Below are positions 16,689 to 25,559 of a DNA stretch of 58,936 nt, one piece after another (position 1 is the stretch's first letter; each line of letters starts with the position of its first letter). A model generated the notes under the pieces. It ran no database searches, had not been told where the DNA came from, and saw nothing but the letters and a program-made list of their open reading frames with translations. The stretch covers positions 1-58,936 of the forward strand of contig CAJXIY010000008.1 of the NCBI GenBank assembly GCA_913054495.1, in the 5' to 3' direction. Both the position numbers and the translations under genes were made by a program. Source of the DNA: an uncultured Gammaproteobacteria bacterium. GTDB lineage: Bacteria > Pseudomonadota > Gammaproteobacteria > Pseudomonadales > Pseudohongiellaceae.

Positions 16689-19127
16689 CTAGAATGTATT
16701 TAACTTAAGCGACTCAGGTCCAAATCCGTTCTGCGCCAGATGATTAACGATCATATCTGCAGTCACCGGAACCCGATTAAACAGATGACCGTCCAGGGCA
16801 TCGGCCAGAGCGCTGGTGATGGCGGCTACCGCACAACCCTGAGATGGCTCACCGATGCCTCTGCCGCCCATCGGATTGAACGGATCGGCAATATCCACCG
16901 CCGCGTTCACCATATTGGCAGGCACATCCATCATCGTCGGTAGCCTGGCTTGATAGAATCCGGCGTTGGCCGGCAGACCATTCTGTGGATCATAAACATG
17001 GCGTTCGTAACCCGCCATGCCGATGCCCCAGACACCGCCACCGTTCATCTGCTGAGAAAAACCCTGGGGGTGCATGACCGTGCCACAATCCGCCACCGCC
17101 ACATATTCCAAAATCTCAAACTTACCGGTGTCGACATCGATTTCTAACTCGACATAGCCAACAATCATGCCCGGGGGTGTCCCCTTTCTCGGTAGATTGT
17201 CTTTGGCGACGCCAATCAGGCCGGAGCCGGCAACACCCTGCACCGCGCGCTGGGTGATGGGATGAATATCTTCGGGATATTCGGCGCCGCTGTAATGGCC
17301 ACCCATAGCGATCGCCCTCTGCGCGGCTTCGCCGTAACTCAATCCCAGGGAGGGATCGGCCACCTTGAAGACGCGTTCATCGGCGATGTCATATTCTTCC
17401 ACGCTACCGCCAAATTCGGCGGCGGCGATTTCCTTCAATTTCTTCAGCGCATCCATGGCGGCTACATAGTTGGCACGACTGTGGGTAAAGATCGTATTGC
17501 TGCCACCCTGGGTGGAACTCCATGGCAGATGGCGGTCAGTTCTGGCGCGCACGATCTCACAGTTTTCCCAGTTCACCTGTAACACTTCCGCTGCTGCCCT
17601 GACTGTGGCGGCGTACGAATAGGTACCCAAATTTCCCACGCCGCAGTGTAGCTGAATCTTCCCTGTCGGCAGGATGCGCACCAGGCCGTCGTAACCATAG
17701 CCGCCGGCACCGTGGTAGCCCTGGCCTACGCCGATACCCCGGAGCTTGTTGCCCCGACGCTTGGGCTGATTGCGTTTGCCTTCCCAGTCGAATAGTTCGG
17801 CACCCTTGCTGATGGTATCTGCCATGAAGGCGCTGGTCACCGGACCCTGGGCCTGGTAGATCCCGGAATCGCTATTGGGTGCGTTGAGCTTGCGGAACTC
17901 CACTCGATCCATGCCCAGCGCATTCGCCGCCTTGTCCATAATCGGCGACAACGCTGCCGCCATCTCGTTCTGGCCTGGGCCGCGTTGGGCGCCACGGGGT
18001 GCGGTGTTGGTGAAGATGGGGATATTTCTCAGGCGCATGGCATCGGGCTGAAACAACACGGATATATGTCCAGCCGACGAGGAGGCACTGTCACGCCCAC
18101 CGGGTCCGCCATCGCTGACGATGATCAGGTCTACCGCCGCCACGGTACCATCGGCCCGCAGGCCGACCTTGATCCAGCCCTGCATGCCGGGTCGGCCAAC
18201 ACCGATGTAATACTCTTCTTCTCGGGTTATGCGCAGTTGTACGGGACGATTGAGTAATCGGGACAGATTGCCCGTCACGCCCATCGTGGGGTAGTTCCGA
18301 CCCTTGGAGCCAAAACCACCGCCGGTGTTCTCATTGATGATGCACAGATCTGCCGGGTCTATTCCCAGTTGCGCCGCCAGGGGTTCATCGACAGCGCTCT
18401 GGCTTTGGGTTGAGGCGTGGAAATAGCACTTGCCATTCTCCCAATACACCATGCTGGTGCGGGGCTCCATACAATGGTGGGGCGTGCCCGCCGTTACGAA
18501 CGACTCCTCAATAACAACTTCGCACTCGGCAAAGCGTGCATCCAGCTCGCCATATTCCCAACCGTCCGTGAAGGAGACGCCCATGGGTTCCTTGCCGGCG
18601 CGAAATCTCTCAATTTCCGCGACGGGCCACTTTACTGGTCGAATAGCCCCCACAACCTCGGCATTTTCATCCTCGGTTTCGGGAATCTCCCGCACCATGG
18701 CATTGCCTTCCGGGTAGGCATCGGGGCCACCCTCAACCAGGCTGGTCAAGGGGTCCACCACGAAATCTCTGCGTTCAAACTCCACTTTAATATTGGCCAG
18801 GGCGTTTTCGGCGATCTGTTCCGTTAAAGCAGCGACGGCTAAAATCGGCTGCCCCACGTAGGTCACGTAGTCTCTCGCCAGCATTGGATTTTCAGGCGGC
18901 GTGGAAGGCGGCAAATCATCTGCCGTGATGATGCCCAGCACCCCGTCCATTCTCAGCGCTGCCGAGGCATCGATACTCAATATTCTGCCACTGGGCATGG
19001 GGCTGGTCAGTAATCTGGCGAATACCATGCCTTCACGGCGGAAATCCTCCACATATTTGGCCGCACCAGTCACCTTGCCTTCGACATCGGGTGGTACGAA
19101 ATCTTTTCCTATATGCATATAAGTCAT
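16689..19127 (-). CDS. molybdenum hydroxylase large subunit (xanthine dehydrogenase family)
   Basis: An 812-residue molybdopterin-binding subunit of the xanthine dehydrogenase/aldehyde oxidase family. The N-terminal a/b hammerhead domain (VPPDVEGKVTGAAKYVED) is followed by the Mo-cofactor domains with GGGFGSKG, RGAQRGPGQ and the late GGRGIGEPS containing the likely catalytic glutamate. It has no signal of its own. Its ATG overlaps the stop of the upstream 2Fe-2S subunit gene by four bases (ATGA), and no FAD-subunit gene is present, as in isoquinoline-1-oxidoreductase-like two-subunit enzymes. It probably reaches the periplasm together with the Tat-bearing small subunit. It hydroxylates an aldehyde or N-heterocycle; which one cannot be read. 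Confidence 0.92.
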   Translation of the reverse strand: MTYMHIGKDFVPPDVEGKVTGAAKYVEDFRREGMVFARLLTSPMPSGRILSIDASAALRMDGVLGIITADDLPPSTPPENPMLARDYVTYVGQPILAVAALTEQIAENALANIKVEFERRDFVVDPLTSLVEGGPDAYPEGNAMVREIPETEDENAEVVGAIRPVKWPVAEIERFRAGKEPMGVSFTDGWEYGELDARFAECEVVIEESFVTAGTPHHCMEPRTSMVYWENGKCYFHASTQSQSAVDEPLAAQLGIDPADLCIINENTGGGFGSKGRNYPTMGVTGNLSRLLNRPVQLRITREEEYYIGVGRPGMQGWIKVGLRADGTVAAVDLIIVSDGGPGGRDSASSSAGHISVLFQPDAMRLRNIPIFTNTAPRGAQRGPGQNEMAAALSPIMDKAANALGMDRVEFRKLNAPNSDSGIYQAQGPVTSAFMADTISKGAELFDWEGKRNQPKRRGNKLRGIGVGQGYHGAGGYGYDGLVRILPTGKIQLHCGVGNLGTYSYAATVRAAAEVLQVNWENCEIVRARTDRHLPWSSTQGGSNTIFTHSRANYVAAMDALKKLKEIAAAEFGGSVEEYDIADERVFKVADPSLGLSYGEAAQRAIAMGGHYSGAEYPEDIHPITQRAVQGVAGSGLIGVAKDNLPRKGTPPGMIVGYVELEIDVDTGKFEILEYVAVADCGTVMHPQGFSQQMNGGGVWGIGMAGYERHVYDPQNGLPANAGFYQARLPTMMDVPANMVNAAVDIADPFNPMGGRGIGEPSQGCAVAAITSALADALDGHLFNRVPVTADMIVNHLAQNGFGPESLKLNTF

Positions 19128-19714
19128 GAGATAAGCTCCGCAGCGCGCATCACGCCATTGAGATAATGATCATAGGCGCCACAACGGCATAGATTGCCGG
19201 ATAATCCCAGGCGGGCCTGTTCCCGAGTCGGGTTGGGATTGGCTCGCAACAGAGCAACTGCCGACATCACCTGGCCCGGTGTGCAAAAACCACACTGGGG
19301 GCTCAGTTCCTCGATAAAAGCCTGTTGCACCGGATGCAAGCTGCCATCTGCCGCTCTCAATCCTTCCACTGTAGTTATCTCCTTGCCCTTGACCTGGTGG
19401 GTCAGGATCGAGCAGGAGTAAATCGCCGTGTCGTCGATCAATACCGTGCAGGACCCACATTCACCCCGATTGCAGCTGACTTTGGTACCGGTCAGGTTCA
19501 GGCGGTAGCGAATAGTGTGGGCGAGGGTTTCCTGGGGTTGTACATCGACTCTTCGAGTACGACCGTTGACATTGATAGAAATCAGTCGCTCGACAGCGCC
19601 GGGCTGCCGATTTGATGCGGCATTGGCGAGATAAAAGCCGGCGCCTGAGGTGGCAGCGGCGCTGCTGTAAATCACCCCTTTGATGAAATGTCTGCGGGTA
19701 AGTCTTGAATTCAC
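19124..19714 (-). CDS. Tat-signal [2Fe-2S] subunit of molybdenum hydroxylase
   Basis: A 196-residue iron-sulfur subunit. The N-terminus has TRRHFIKG followed by an alanine-rich hydrophobic stretch, a Tat signal. The first cluster site, CNRGECGSC with a later C, is plant-ferredoxin-like; the second, CGFCTPGQ with CRCG, is the usual second cluster of the family. It is the first gene of the pair and couples directly to the large subunit at 19127. With no FAD subunit, electrons must leave through an external acceptor, probably a cytochrome c. The upstream 200 bases contain a palindromic repeat. Confidence 0.93.
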   Translation of the reverse strand: MNSRLTRRHFIKGVIYSSAAATSGAGFYLANAASNRQPGAVERLISINVNGRTRRVDVQPQETLAHTIRYRLNLTGTKVSCNRGECGSCTVLIDDTAIYSCSILTHQVKGKEITTVEGLRAADGSLHPVQQAFIEELSPQCGFCTPGQVMSAVALLRANPNPTREQARLGLSGNLCRCGAYDHYLNGVMRAAELIS

Positions 19715-19817
19715 TGGTTTTCACCCCTTTGTTATCGATTGTGGGGAAGCAGGTTCCTGATTATACAAGTACAGGTACCGTGGAGGATAAAAGCTATCCC
19801 GAGCGAAGTCCAAGGGT

Positions 19818-19903
19818 AAAAGGGGGACAGACCACGTTTTCTTGATAGCTTACCTGAACAGTCGAACCTATTTTAACGAGAAACCGTGGTCTATCCTCCT
19901 TTT
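19818..19903. repeat. palindromic repeat, GGGGGACAGACCACG family
   Basis: The arms 19818-19844 and 19877-19903 are inverted repeats of 27 bases with about five mismatches, around a 32-base loop. The outer ends read AAAAGGGGGACAGACCACG and its near reverse complement. In architecture (long arms, 30-36 base loop) it matches the two elements near 31.8 and 33.2 kb, though the sequence differs. It lies between the Mo-hydroxylase pair and the end of the NHL gene and could also end transcription. Confidence 0.65.
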
Positions 19904-19916
19904 CCGACCTTTTAGA

Positions 19917-20969
19917 TTACTTCAGCAACAGCTTCTGCACCCGCCAGTTGTTCATATCGGCGACATAGAGCACATCTTCCTGGGAGCAATCCAGCCCGTG
20001 AACCCAGTTAAATTGTCCGTCCCGTCGACCCGACTTACCCAACCAGCCGAGTATGGTGCCGTCAGTACTGATCTTGTAGATACGGCCAGGCTCGTTGTCT
20101 GCCACGAACAGATACTGCGGTGTGGTATTGGTAATACACATGGCCCAGGGCTGCGTCTCCCTGATGGCTCGATCGGGATTCTTCGCGCTAAAGGGCGGTT
20201 GGTAATCTGGCGGATAGGGAACGTCCAGTACGATCATGCGCTGATAATTTCCGTCGGTATCGAACACCTGGATTCTTCTGTTATCACGATCCGCTACATA
20301 AATATTATCGTTGCGGTCTATTTGCAGCGCGTGGGGAAGATTGAATTGACCGATATCGGTACCGAATGAACCCCAGTCCATTAGAAAATTTCCGTCAGGA
20401 TCGAATTTGGTCATGCGGGAATTGACATAACCATCGCTGACGTAGATGTTGTTGTCACTGTCCCAGGCCACATCGGTGGGTCCGCCAAAATAACCGCCGA
20501 AGGCTCTAGCCTCAGTCTGGGACGCCAGTTCCACATCACCGTGATAGCCTTCCTCGCGCCGACCGATATTCATCAGCACATAACCCTGGGGGTCAAACTG
20601 CATGACCGAATTGGCACCCTTGTCGACGACCCAGAGATTGTCATACTGATCGAATCGCACCTGGTGCGAGTAGGCGATGCCATAGACACCCTTGCCGATT
20701 TCCCGCAGGAAACGCCCTGCTTTATCGAACTCCAAAAGCTGCGTGGTTGAATTGGACCAGATCGGCCCATAATTTGCGCTGCCCGGATGATTAAGCACCA
20801 CGATATTGCCCTGGGAGTTTACTGCCACTCCCAAAATTTCACCGAGGTTCATATCCGGTGAGTATTTGAGAAAGTTGGGAACGGTTTCGAATGGTATCTC
20901 CGGCACCGATTGCTGCGCCCAAACCGGGGTGGAAATACAGACTATAAAAATTAATCTAATAACAAACAT
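19917..20969 (-). CDS. exported NHL-repeat beta-propeller protein
   Basis: A 350-residue protein. I choose the ATG at 20969, which has AGGTAA six bases upstream and gives a clean Sec signal peptide (MFVIRLIFIVCISTPVWAQ); a longer reading from 21002 adds eleven residues with no support. The mature part consists of repeated NHL motifs such as DNNIYVSDGYVNSRM, DNIYVADRDNRRIQVF and the final LYVADMNNWRVQKL, which build a six-bladed propeller. The family includes peptidyl-hydroxyglycine amidating-lyase-like and SMP-30-like proteins as well as non-catalytic binding proteins. It shares direction with the TPR gene upstream (56 bases), so the two may be cotranscribed. Confidence 0.8.
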   Translation of the reverse strand: MFVIRLIFIVCISTPVWAQQSVPEIPFETVPNFLKYSPDMNLGEILGVAVNSQGNIVVLNHPGSANYGPIWSNSTTQLLEFDKAGRFLREIGKGVYGIAYSHQVRFDQYDNLWVVDKGANSVMQFDPQGYVLMNIGRREEGYHGDVELASQTEARAFGGYFGGPTDVAWDSDNNIYVSDGYVNSRMTKFDPDGNFLMDWGSFGTDIGQFNLPHALQIDRNDNIYVADRDNRRIQVFDTDGNYQRMIVLDVPYPPDYQPPFSAKNPDRAIRETQPWAMCITNTTPQYLFVADNEPGRIYKISTDGTILGWLGKSGRRDGQFNWVHGLDCSQEDVLYVADMNNWRVQKLLLK

Positions 20970-21025
20970 TGAGCTTACCTCTGCATTGGCAATGTGAAAC
21001 AAACCAGGTTTGCGGCTTCCAGCTT

Positions 21026-22609
21026 TTACCTGGAAGTTTTAGTGCGGACTTCATTTATAAAGGGATGACTGCTATCGGCGCGCTGCCAGATTTCCGCCAA
21101 TTGTGAATAATAGCGTTTAACGAGGTCGCCTCGGCCCAGCACCTCGGCGGCTCGGGCTGCGCCGAGCAATAAATTGCTGCGGCCGCGATAGCGAGTTAGA
21201 CCCTGCTGAAATTGAACCAGCGCGGCGCCGGCGTCGCCGGTTTCCAGCAAGGCCTCACCATAGGTCTCCATAGCAGGTTTTAAGGGGCGCGGCGGTACGC
21301 CTAACAGGGTGACTGGTTGCGCCCAGTTTAACTGTGCCGCCTCGCTGAGAATTCCCAGGGCGATATCATCGTGTCCCTGGGCAAGATGGATCAGGCCCTC
21401 CACCTGCCGAGAAGAATTGACAGCCTGGCTGGCAGGATTATCGCTGAGATTGGCAAGTAATTTCACCGCTTCGTTTGCGAGTACCAGATTGCCAGAGCGG
21501 GCCGCGGCGATGCCGATCGCCTGCCAGAGTCCCGGACTGCGGATCGAGTATTCACTGGCCAACTCCGCCAATAGCTCCGCATCCTGCCACCTCTCCAGAT
21601 CCAGGATCCAGCGCGCGTACACGTCGGCCAATGGTGTTTCAATTTCTGCTGCCAATCCACTGGCGATATAGTCGCTGCGGACACGCTCACGAATCTTCGC
21701 TGCCTGGTTTAAATTACCAGCCTGCAGGTATCCATAGTTAGCAAACTGCACCAGGTGACCGTAGTTATGGGCATTCAAATCCTGCAACGAGAAATCATTT
21801 TCCTCCACCCAGGCCATGGATGACTCAAACGCCCGCATATTGGAGTCGGCCACGGCTTCCCACATGCCGTGCTGCAAGTAGTAATGAGATGGGATGTGCA
21901 ATGCTTCTGCGGCATCCGTATCTATGAGGCGCAGGTTATTCACCGCCAACAATCCAATGTCGGTGTTTTCCGGATCGTCCGTGCTTTGGATCAGATAGCG
22001 ATTGGCGCCGGGGTGGCGGGGATTTTGCGCCAACACCTGCATGGAAATTGTGGCCATTAATGAACGGGTCTGCTGCCGTGTCATATCGATGGGCGTTTCC
22101 CGCATTAATGACAGGGCATATAGCGCGGATGCCTCGATGTCATCCGGATAGGCTTGCCTCAGTTCCCCCATGGCATTTGAATAAGCGCTCTGTCGAAGCC
22201 GAAACTCGCCGGCGCCGAACAGTGTCTCGACCGCTGCCAGGTAAGCTTTCTCTCTTGCACTCGGTGCCTTGGCCGCGCGCTCCGCAGGCGTAGCGCCCAA
22301 TCGCGCCAGTACCTCGCGAGCTACATCCAGACGGTGGATATTCCAGATGGTGCGATGCTGGGTGAGGGCTTCACCCCAATAGGCCATGACAAAATCCGGT
22401 GCCAGGGTCTGTGCCTCGCGAAATTGTTCTTCGGCATCCTCGAACATATGCAGGTGCATGTAAGTGACGGCGTCGAGGAAATGCTCCTGTGCCGCGCCAG
22501 ATTGCGAGGTGGGGAAGACCAGGTTCCAGTTCTGGTAAACCTGGGCGGCAACGGGAATACTGAAGACGAGCAGAAACACGGACAGAAAAGATTTCGCGTA
22601 CTTTGGCAT
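21026..22609 (-). CDS. exported tetratricopeptide-repeat protein
   Basis: A 527-residue protein when started at the ATG at 22609, which follows GGAG and gives a Sec signal peptide (residues 1-22, ending PVAAQ). The rest is helical with TPR-like pairs, for example FEDAEEQFREAQTLAPDFVMAYWGEAL and DAGAALVQFQQGLTRYRGRSNLLLG near the ends. Such proteins often scaffold other exported enzymes. It precedes the NHL propeller gene and is divergent from the lipoprotein cyclase at 22744, so the 134-base gap holds two opposed promoters. Confidence 0.8.
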   Translation of the reverse strand: MPKYAKSFLSVFLLVFSIPVAAQVYQNWNLVFPTSQSGAAQEHFLDAVTYMHLHMFEDAEEQFREAQTLAPDFVMAYWGEALTQHRTIWNIHRLDVAREVLARLGATPAERAAKAPSAREKAYLAAVETLFGAGEFRLRQSAYSNAMGELRQAYPDDIEASALYALSLMRETPIDMTRQQTRSLMATISMQVLAQNPRHPGANRYLIQSTDDPENTDIGLLAVNNLRLIDTDAAEALHIPSHYYLQHGMWEAVADSNMRAFESSMAWVEENDFSLQDLNAHNYGHLVQFANYGYLQAGNLNQAAKIRERVRSDYIASGLAAEIETPLADVYARWILDLERWQDAELLAELASEYSIRSPGLWQAIGIAAARSGNLVLANEAVKLLANLSDNPASQAVNSSRQVEGLIHLAQGHDDIALGILSEAAQLNWAQPVTLLGVPPRPLKPAMETYGEALLETGDAGAALVQFQQGLTRYRGRSNLLLGAARAAEVLGRGDLVKRYYSQLAEIWQRADSSHPFINEVRTKTSR

Positions 22610-22743
22610 AATCAGCTCCGGACGCTTGATATTATTAATTGCGGCTGCAACATAATAGATCAAATTCATGGCTAGCGTCTTGTTTTCCAATGGAAACATC
22701 GGTCAAAATGGCTTGCCAACAGCAACGCAGCGGGGAGCACGCC

Positions 22744-23835
22744 ATGAGAGTAAAAATCAGCCAGTTAGCACAGCCCGTACTGCTCATCCTACTACTTGTT
22801 GGACTGGCAAACTGTGGCAGCGAAGAACCTGCCCAGTCCGCTGCGACGCAGTCTACGGCCGTCCCGGCAGGCAGCGCCGACGCCGATATCAGCGCTGTGG
22901 TAACCAATACGAATGGTCCCGAAGTCGGCGCTTTCATCTCCGATGCACTGTTCCTGCAGTGGCAGGAGGATCTCTCAAACTGGGGACGCTGGGGTCCGGA
23001 TGACGAACTCGGCGCACTGAACTTGATCACGCCGCAAAAGAGAAGGGAAGCGGCGGCCCTGGTGCAGGCCGGCGTTACGGTTTCGCTGGCCAGGAACGCT
23101 GACACCGTAGCAAGTGTGGACAATCCCTGTCCGATACGCTGGGAGATGATCAATGCCACTGCCGGTGGTGCCAGCGACAGAATAAACTACGAATGCATCC
23201 ATGGCGCCGGTACCACACACATCGACGGCTTCGCACATCGCTTCTTCGGCGGCAAGATGTGGAACGGCTACCCTGTTGCAGACCTGGTTACCCTAGATGA
23301 CGGCGCACTAAAAAATGCTGTGCTGACGATGAAGGACGGCATCGTAACCCGCGGCGTGTTATACGATATTCCTAAACTCAAGGGCGTCCCCTATCTGGAA
23401 CCCGGCACCCGTATCACCATAGCAGATCTGGAGTCCTGGGAAGAAAAGACCGGCGTGAAAGCAGGTGCGGGTGATGCCATGCTCCTGCGCTGGGGCAGAT
23501 GGGCACGACGAGATGCGGTCGGTGCGTTCGATACCTGGGCCGAAGCCGCCGGTTTCGACAATGAGGTGATTCCCTGGCTAAAGCAGCGAGATATCGCCAT
23601 TCTAGGCTGGGAGACCCCCGGTTATACGCCACGCCCTGAAGGCGATCTCCCTACTCTTGCATTGCACGACTTTGCCTTGACCATGCTGGGCATTCATCTG
23701 ATCGACCGTGCCGATCTGGAAGCGCTAAGTGAAATGGCCGAGACACTGGGAAGATGGGAATTTATGTTAACGATCGCACCCCTGCCGATTCCCAATGGCA
23801 CCGGCTCACCGGTAAATCCCATCGCCATGTTTTGA
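22744..23835 (+). CDS. cyclase-family hydrolase, lipoprotein
   Basis: A 363-residue member of the cyclase (kynurenine formamidase-like) family. The start at 22744 has GGGGAG upstream and gives a lipoprotein signal with the lipobox LANC at residue 24. The metal motif is HGAGTTHIDGFAH, the same H-X5-H-X-D-X3-H spacing as in the homologue at 5868-6932, and LSNWGRWGPDDELGALNL is shared with it. It is probably anchored to the outer membrane facing the periplasm. It stands alone, divergent from the TPR gene. Substrate unknown; the paralogue lies in the Tat-TPP operon. Confidence 0.85.
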   Translation: MRVKISQLAQPVLLILLLVGLANCGSEEPAQSAATQSTAVPAGSADADISAVVTNTNGPEVGAFISDALFLQWQEDLSNWGRWGPDDELGALNLITPQKRREAAALVQAGVTVSLARNADTVASVDNPCPIRWEMINATAGGASDRINYECIHGAGTTHIDGFAHRFFGGKMWNGYPVADLVTLDDGALKNAVLTMKDGIVTRGVLYDIPKLKGVPYLEPGTRITIADLESWEEKTGVKAGAGDAMLLRWGRWARRDAVGAFDTWAEAAGFDNEVIPWLKQRDIAILGWETPGYTPRPEGDLPTLALHDFALTMLGIHLIDRADLEALSEMAETLGRWEFMLTIAPLPIPNGTGSPVNPIAMF

Positions 23836-23954
23836 ACGAATCGAGATAGGAATTAAAAAGACTTTGCCCTAGCCCGCCGTCGAGCCAAGCTCATTTGTAG
23901 AGTTTTTTGCCTCAGAACCGTTTATGCTTTCTTCGCTTAAGCGGGAGAGAAAAA

Positions 23955-24695
23955 ATGAATCTTTACAAAACCAGCGCGAGAAGTCTGGGGATCGTGATGT
24001 CTTCAAGCCTCATCGTCCTTGTCTGCAGTCAGCTTTGGGCTGCCGAGACCACGGCGGACAATCCACTCTCCACGAGCACGGAAGATGTTCCCGAAGAGCT
24101 GGCCATGGGCGGAGCCAAGTCGGTGACGAGCTTCTTTATTACCAGCCGTGGGCTGGGCAGCGGTGGCAATCTTGGCGGCCTCAGCGGCGCAGATGCGCAC
24201 TGCCAGGCGCTGGCTGCGGCCGAGTATGCGGGAGATCATACGTGGCGCGCCTATCTCAGCACCGCGGCAGCCGGCAATCAAGGCGCTATAAATGCCCGCG
24301 ACCGTATCGGCGATGGCCCCTGGTACAACGCCGAAGGATTACTCATCGCGGCAAACATCGAGCAACTTCATGGGCCTGGCAACCGCATCAGCAAGGAAAA
24401 GGCGGCAACGGAATCGCTCAATCCTGTTAACGGCGTCGGCGATACACCCAATAGGCACGACATACTCACCGGCTCGCAGGCCGACGGCACCGCATTCGGG
24501 GGGGATGATGGGCGCAGCTGTGACAACTGGACTTCGAGCGCTGAAGGTCGCGCCCAGGTCGGCCACCATGACAGGATGGGGCGTGGAGAATCCAGCAGTT
24601 CATGGAATTCTGCGCACCCCTCTAGTGGTTGCAGCCAACAGAATCTCGAGAGCACGGGTGGCGCCGGGCTGTTTTACTGCTTCGCCATAGATTGA
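23955..24695 (+). CDS. exported lectin-like protein
   Basis: A 246-residue protein started at the ATG at 23955 after GGGAGAGA, with a signal peptide ending QLWAAE. The mature part begins FFITSRGLGSGGNLGGLSGADAHCQALA in pieces typical of a bacterial family related to the endostatin/C-type-lectin-like fold, with conserved GADAHC, TWRAYLS and the tryptophan-rich CDNWTSS and late SCFAID-like end (FYCFAID). Four mature cysteines probably form two disulfides. Its stop is seven bases before the first molybdenum-storage-like gene, so the two may share a transcript, although a functional link is not evident. Confidence 0.65.
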   Translation: MNLYKTSARSLGIVMSSSLIVLVCSQLWAAETTADNPLSTSTEDVPEELAMGGAKSVTSFFITSRGLGSGGNLGGLSGADAHCQALAAAEYAGDHTWRAYLSTAAAGNQGAINARDRIGDGPWYNAEGLLIAANIEQLHGPGNRISKEKAATESLNPVNGVGDTPNRHDILTGSQADGTAFGGDDGRSCDNWTSSAEGRAQVGHHDRMGRGESSSSWNSAHPSSGCSQQNLESTGGAGLFYCFAID

Positions 24696-24702
24696 AATAA
24701 AG

Positions 24703-25518
24703 ATGAAAGACACATTACTTAACGAGCTTGGCTCGGCACTGGTCGATGGCAGCCTCACAGACAAGTCGCTGCTGGCCTGGACCGACCGTCCGCACACGAT
24801 GCAAATTTTGCCCGAGGCCAATGTGTTGAAGATCGGTGGTCAGAGTTTCATCGATAGGGGCCGCAAGGCAGTATTCCCCCTCATTGAAGAAATTAAAACA
24901 AATTTACCGTATCACCAGATGATCATTGGTACCGGCGCCGGCACCAGGGCTCGTCATGCCTATAGTGTCGGCATCGACCTGGGGATGCCCACCGGCGTAT
25001 TAAGTGTACTTGGCACCTTTGTTAGCATGCAGAATGCCAGAATGTTGCATTATCTGTTGGCCGATCAGGGCATCCCCTTTATCGAGCCTGTCCAATTCCC
25101 GCAGCTCCCCTTGTATCTGGCAGAGAGGCAGGCTGTAATTTTCTTCGGCATGCCGCCTTATACATTCTGGCAACCTAACCCAAAAGTGGGCCGCATCCCT
25201 CCCAATCGCACCGATACCGGCACCTATCTGGTTAGTGAAACCTTCGGCACCCGATCGATGATCTATATTAAGGATGAAAATGGCCTGTACACCGCCGATC
25301 CAAAGAAGGACCGAAATGCAAAATTCATTCCCAGGATTACGGTGCAGGAGCTGAAGGCTATGGATTTACAAGACTTAGTTATCGAACACAGCGTGCTGGA
25401 GATGATGGAGAACGCGAAGAACACCCGATCAATACGCATTATCAACGGCCTGGTAGCAGGAAATTTGACCAGGGCTCTAAATGACGAAGACGTGGGAACG
25501 ATCATCACCGCAGACTGA
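24703..25518 (+). CDS. mosB: molybdenum storage protein beta-like subunit (amino acid kinase fold)
   Basis: A 271-residue protein closely resembling subunit beta of the Azotobacter molybdenum storage protein. Recognised signatures are KIGGQSFIDRGR near the N-terminus, the nucleotide-site GTGAGTRARHAYS, GMPPYTFW, IPPNRTDTG, and the C-terminal NGLVAGNLTRAL followed by VGTIIT. The family shares the fold of UMP kinase, binds ATP and, as a hetero-hexamer, packs many molybdate or tungstate ions as polyoxometalate clusters in the cytoplasm. The length is typical (about 270). A second such gene follows after 41 bases. The call rests on remembered family sequence, and the gene symbol is by homology only. 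Confidence 0.82.
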   Translation: MKDTLLNELGSALVDGSLTDKSLLAWTDRPHTMQILPEANVLKIGGQSFIDRGRKAVFPLIEEIKTNLPYHQMIIGTGAGTRARHAYSVGIDLGMPTGVLSVLGTFVSMQNARMLHYLLADQGIPFIEPVQFPQLPLYLAERQAVIFFGMPPYTFWQPNPKVGRIPPNRTDTGTYLVSETFGTRSMIYIKDENGLYTADPKKDRNAKFIPRITVQELKAMDLQDLVIEHSVLEMMENAKNTRSIRIINGLVAGNLTRALNDEDVGTIITAD

Positions 25519-25559
25519 ACTCAGACGATTATCGTTGATGAGACCTGGAACAAGCAATT

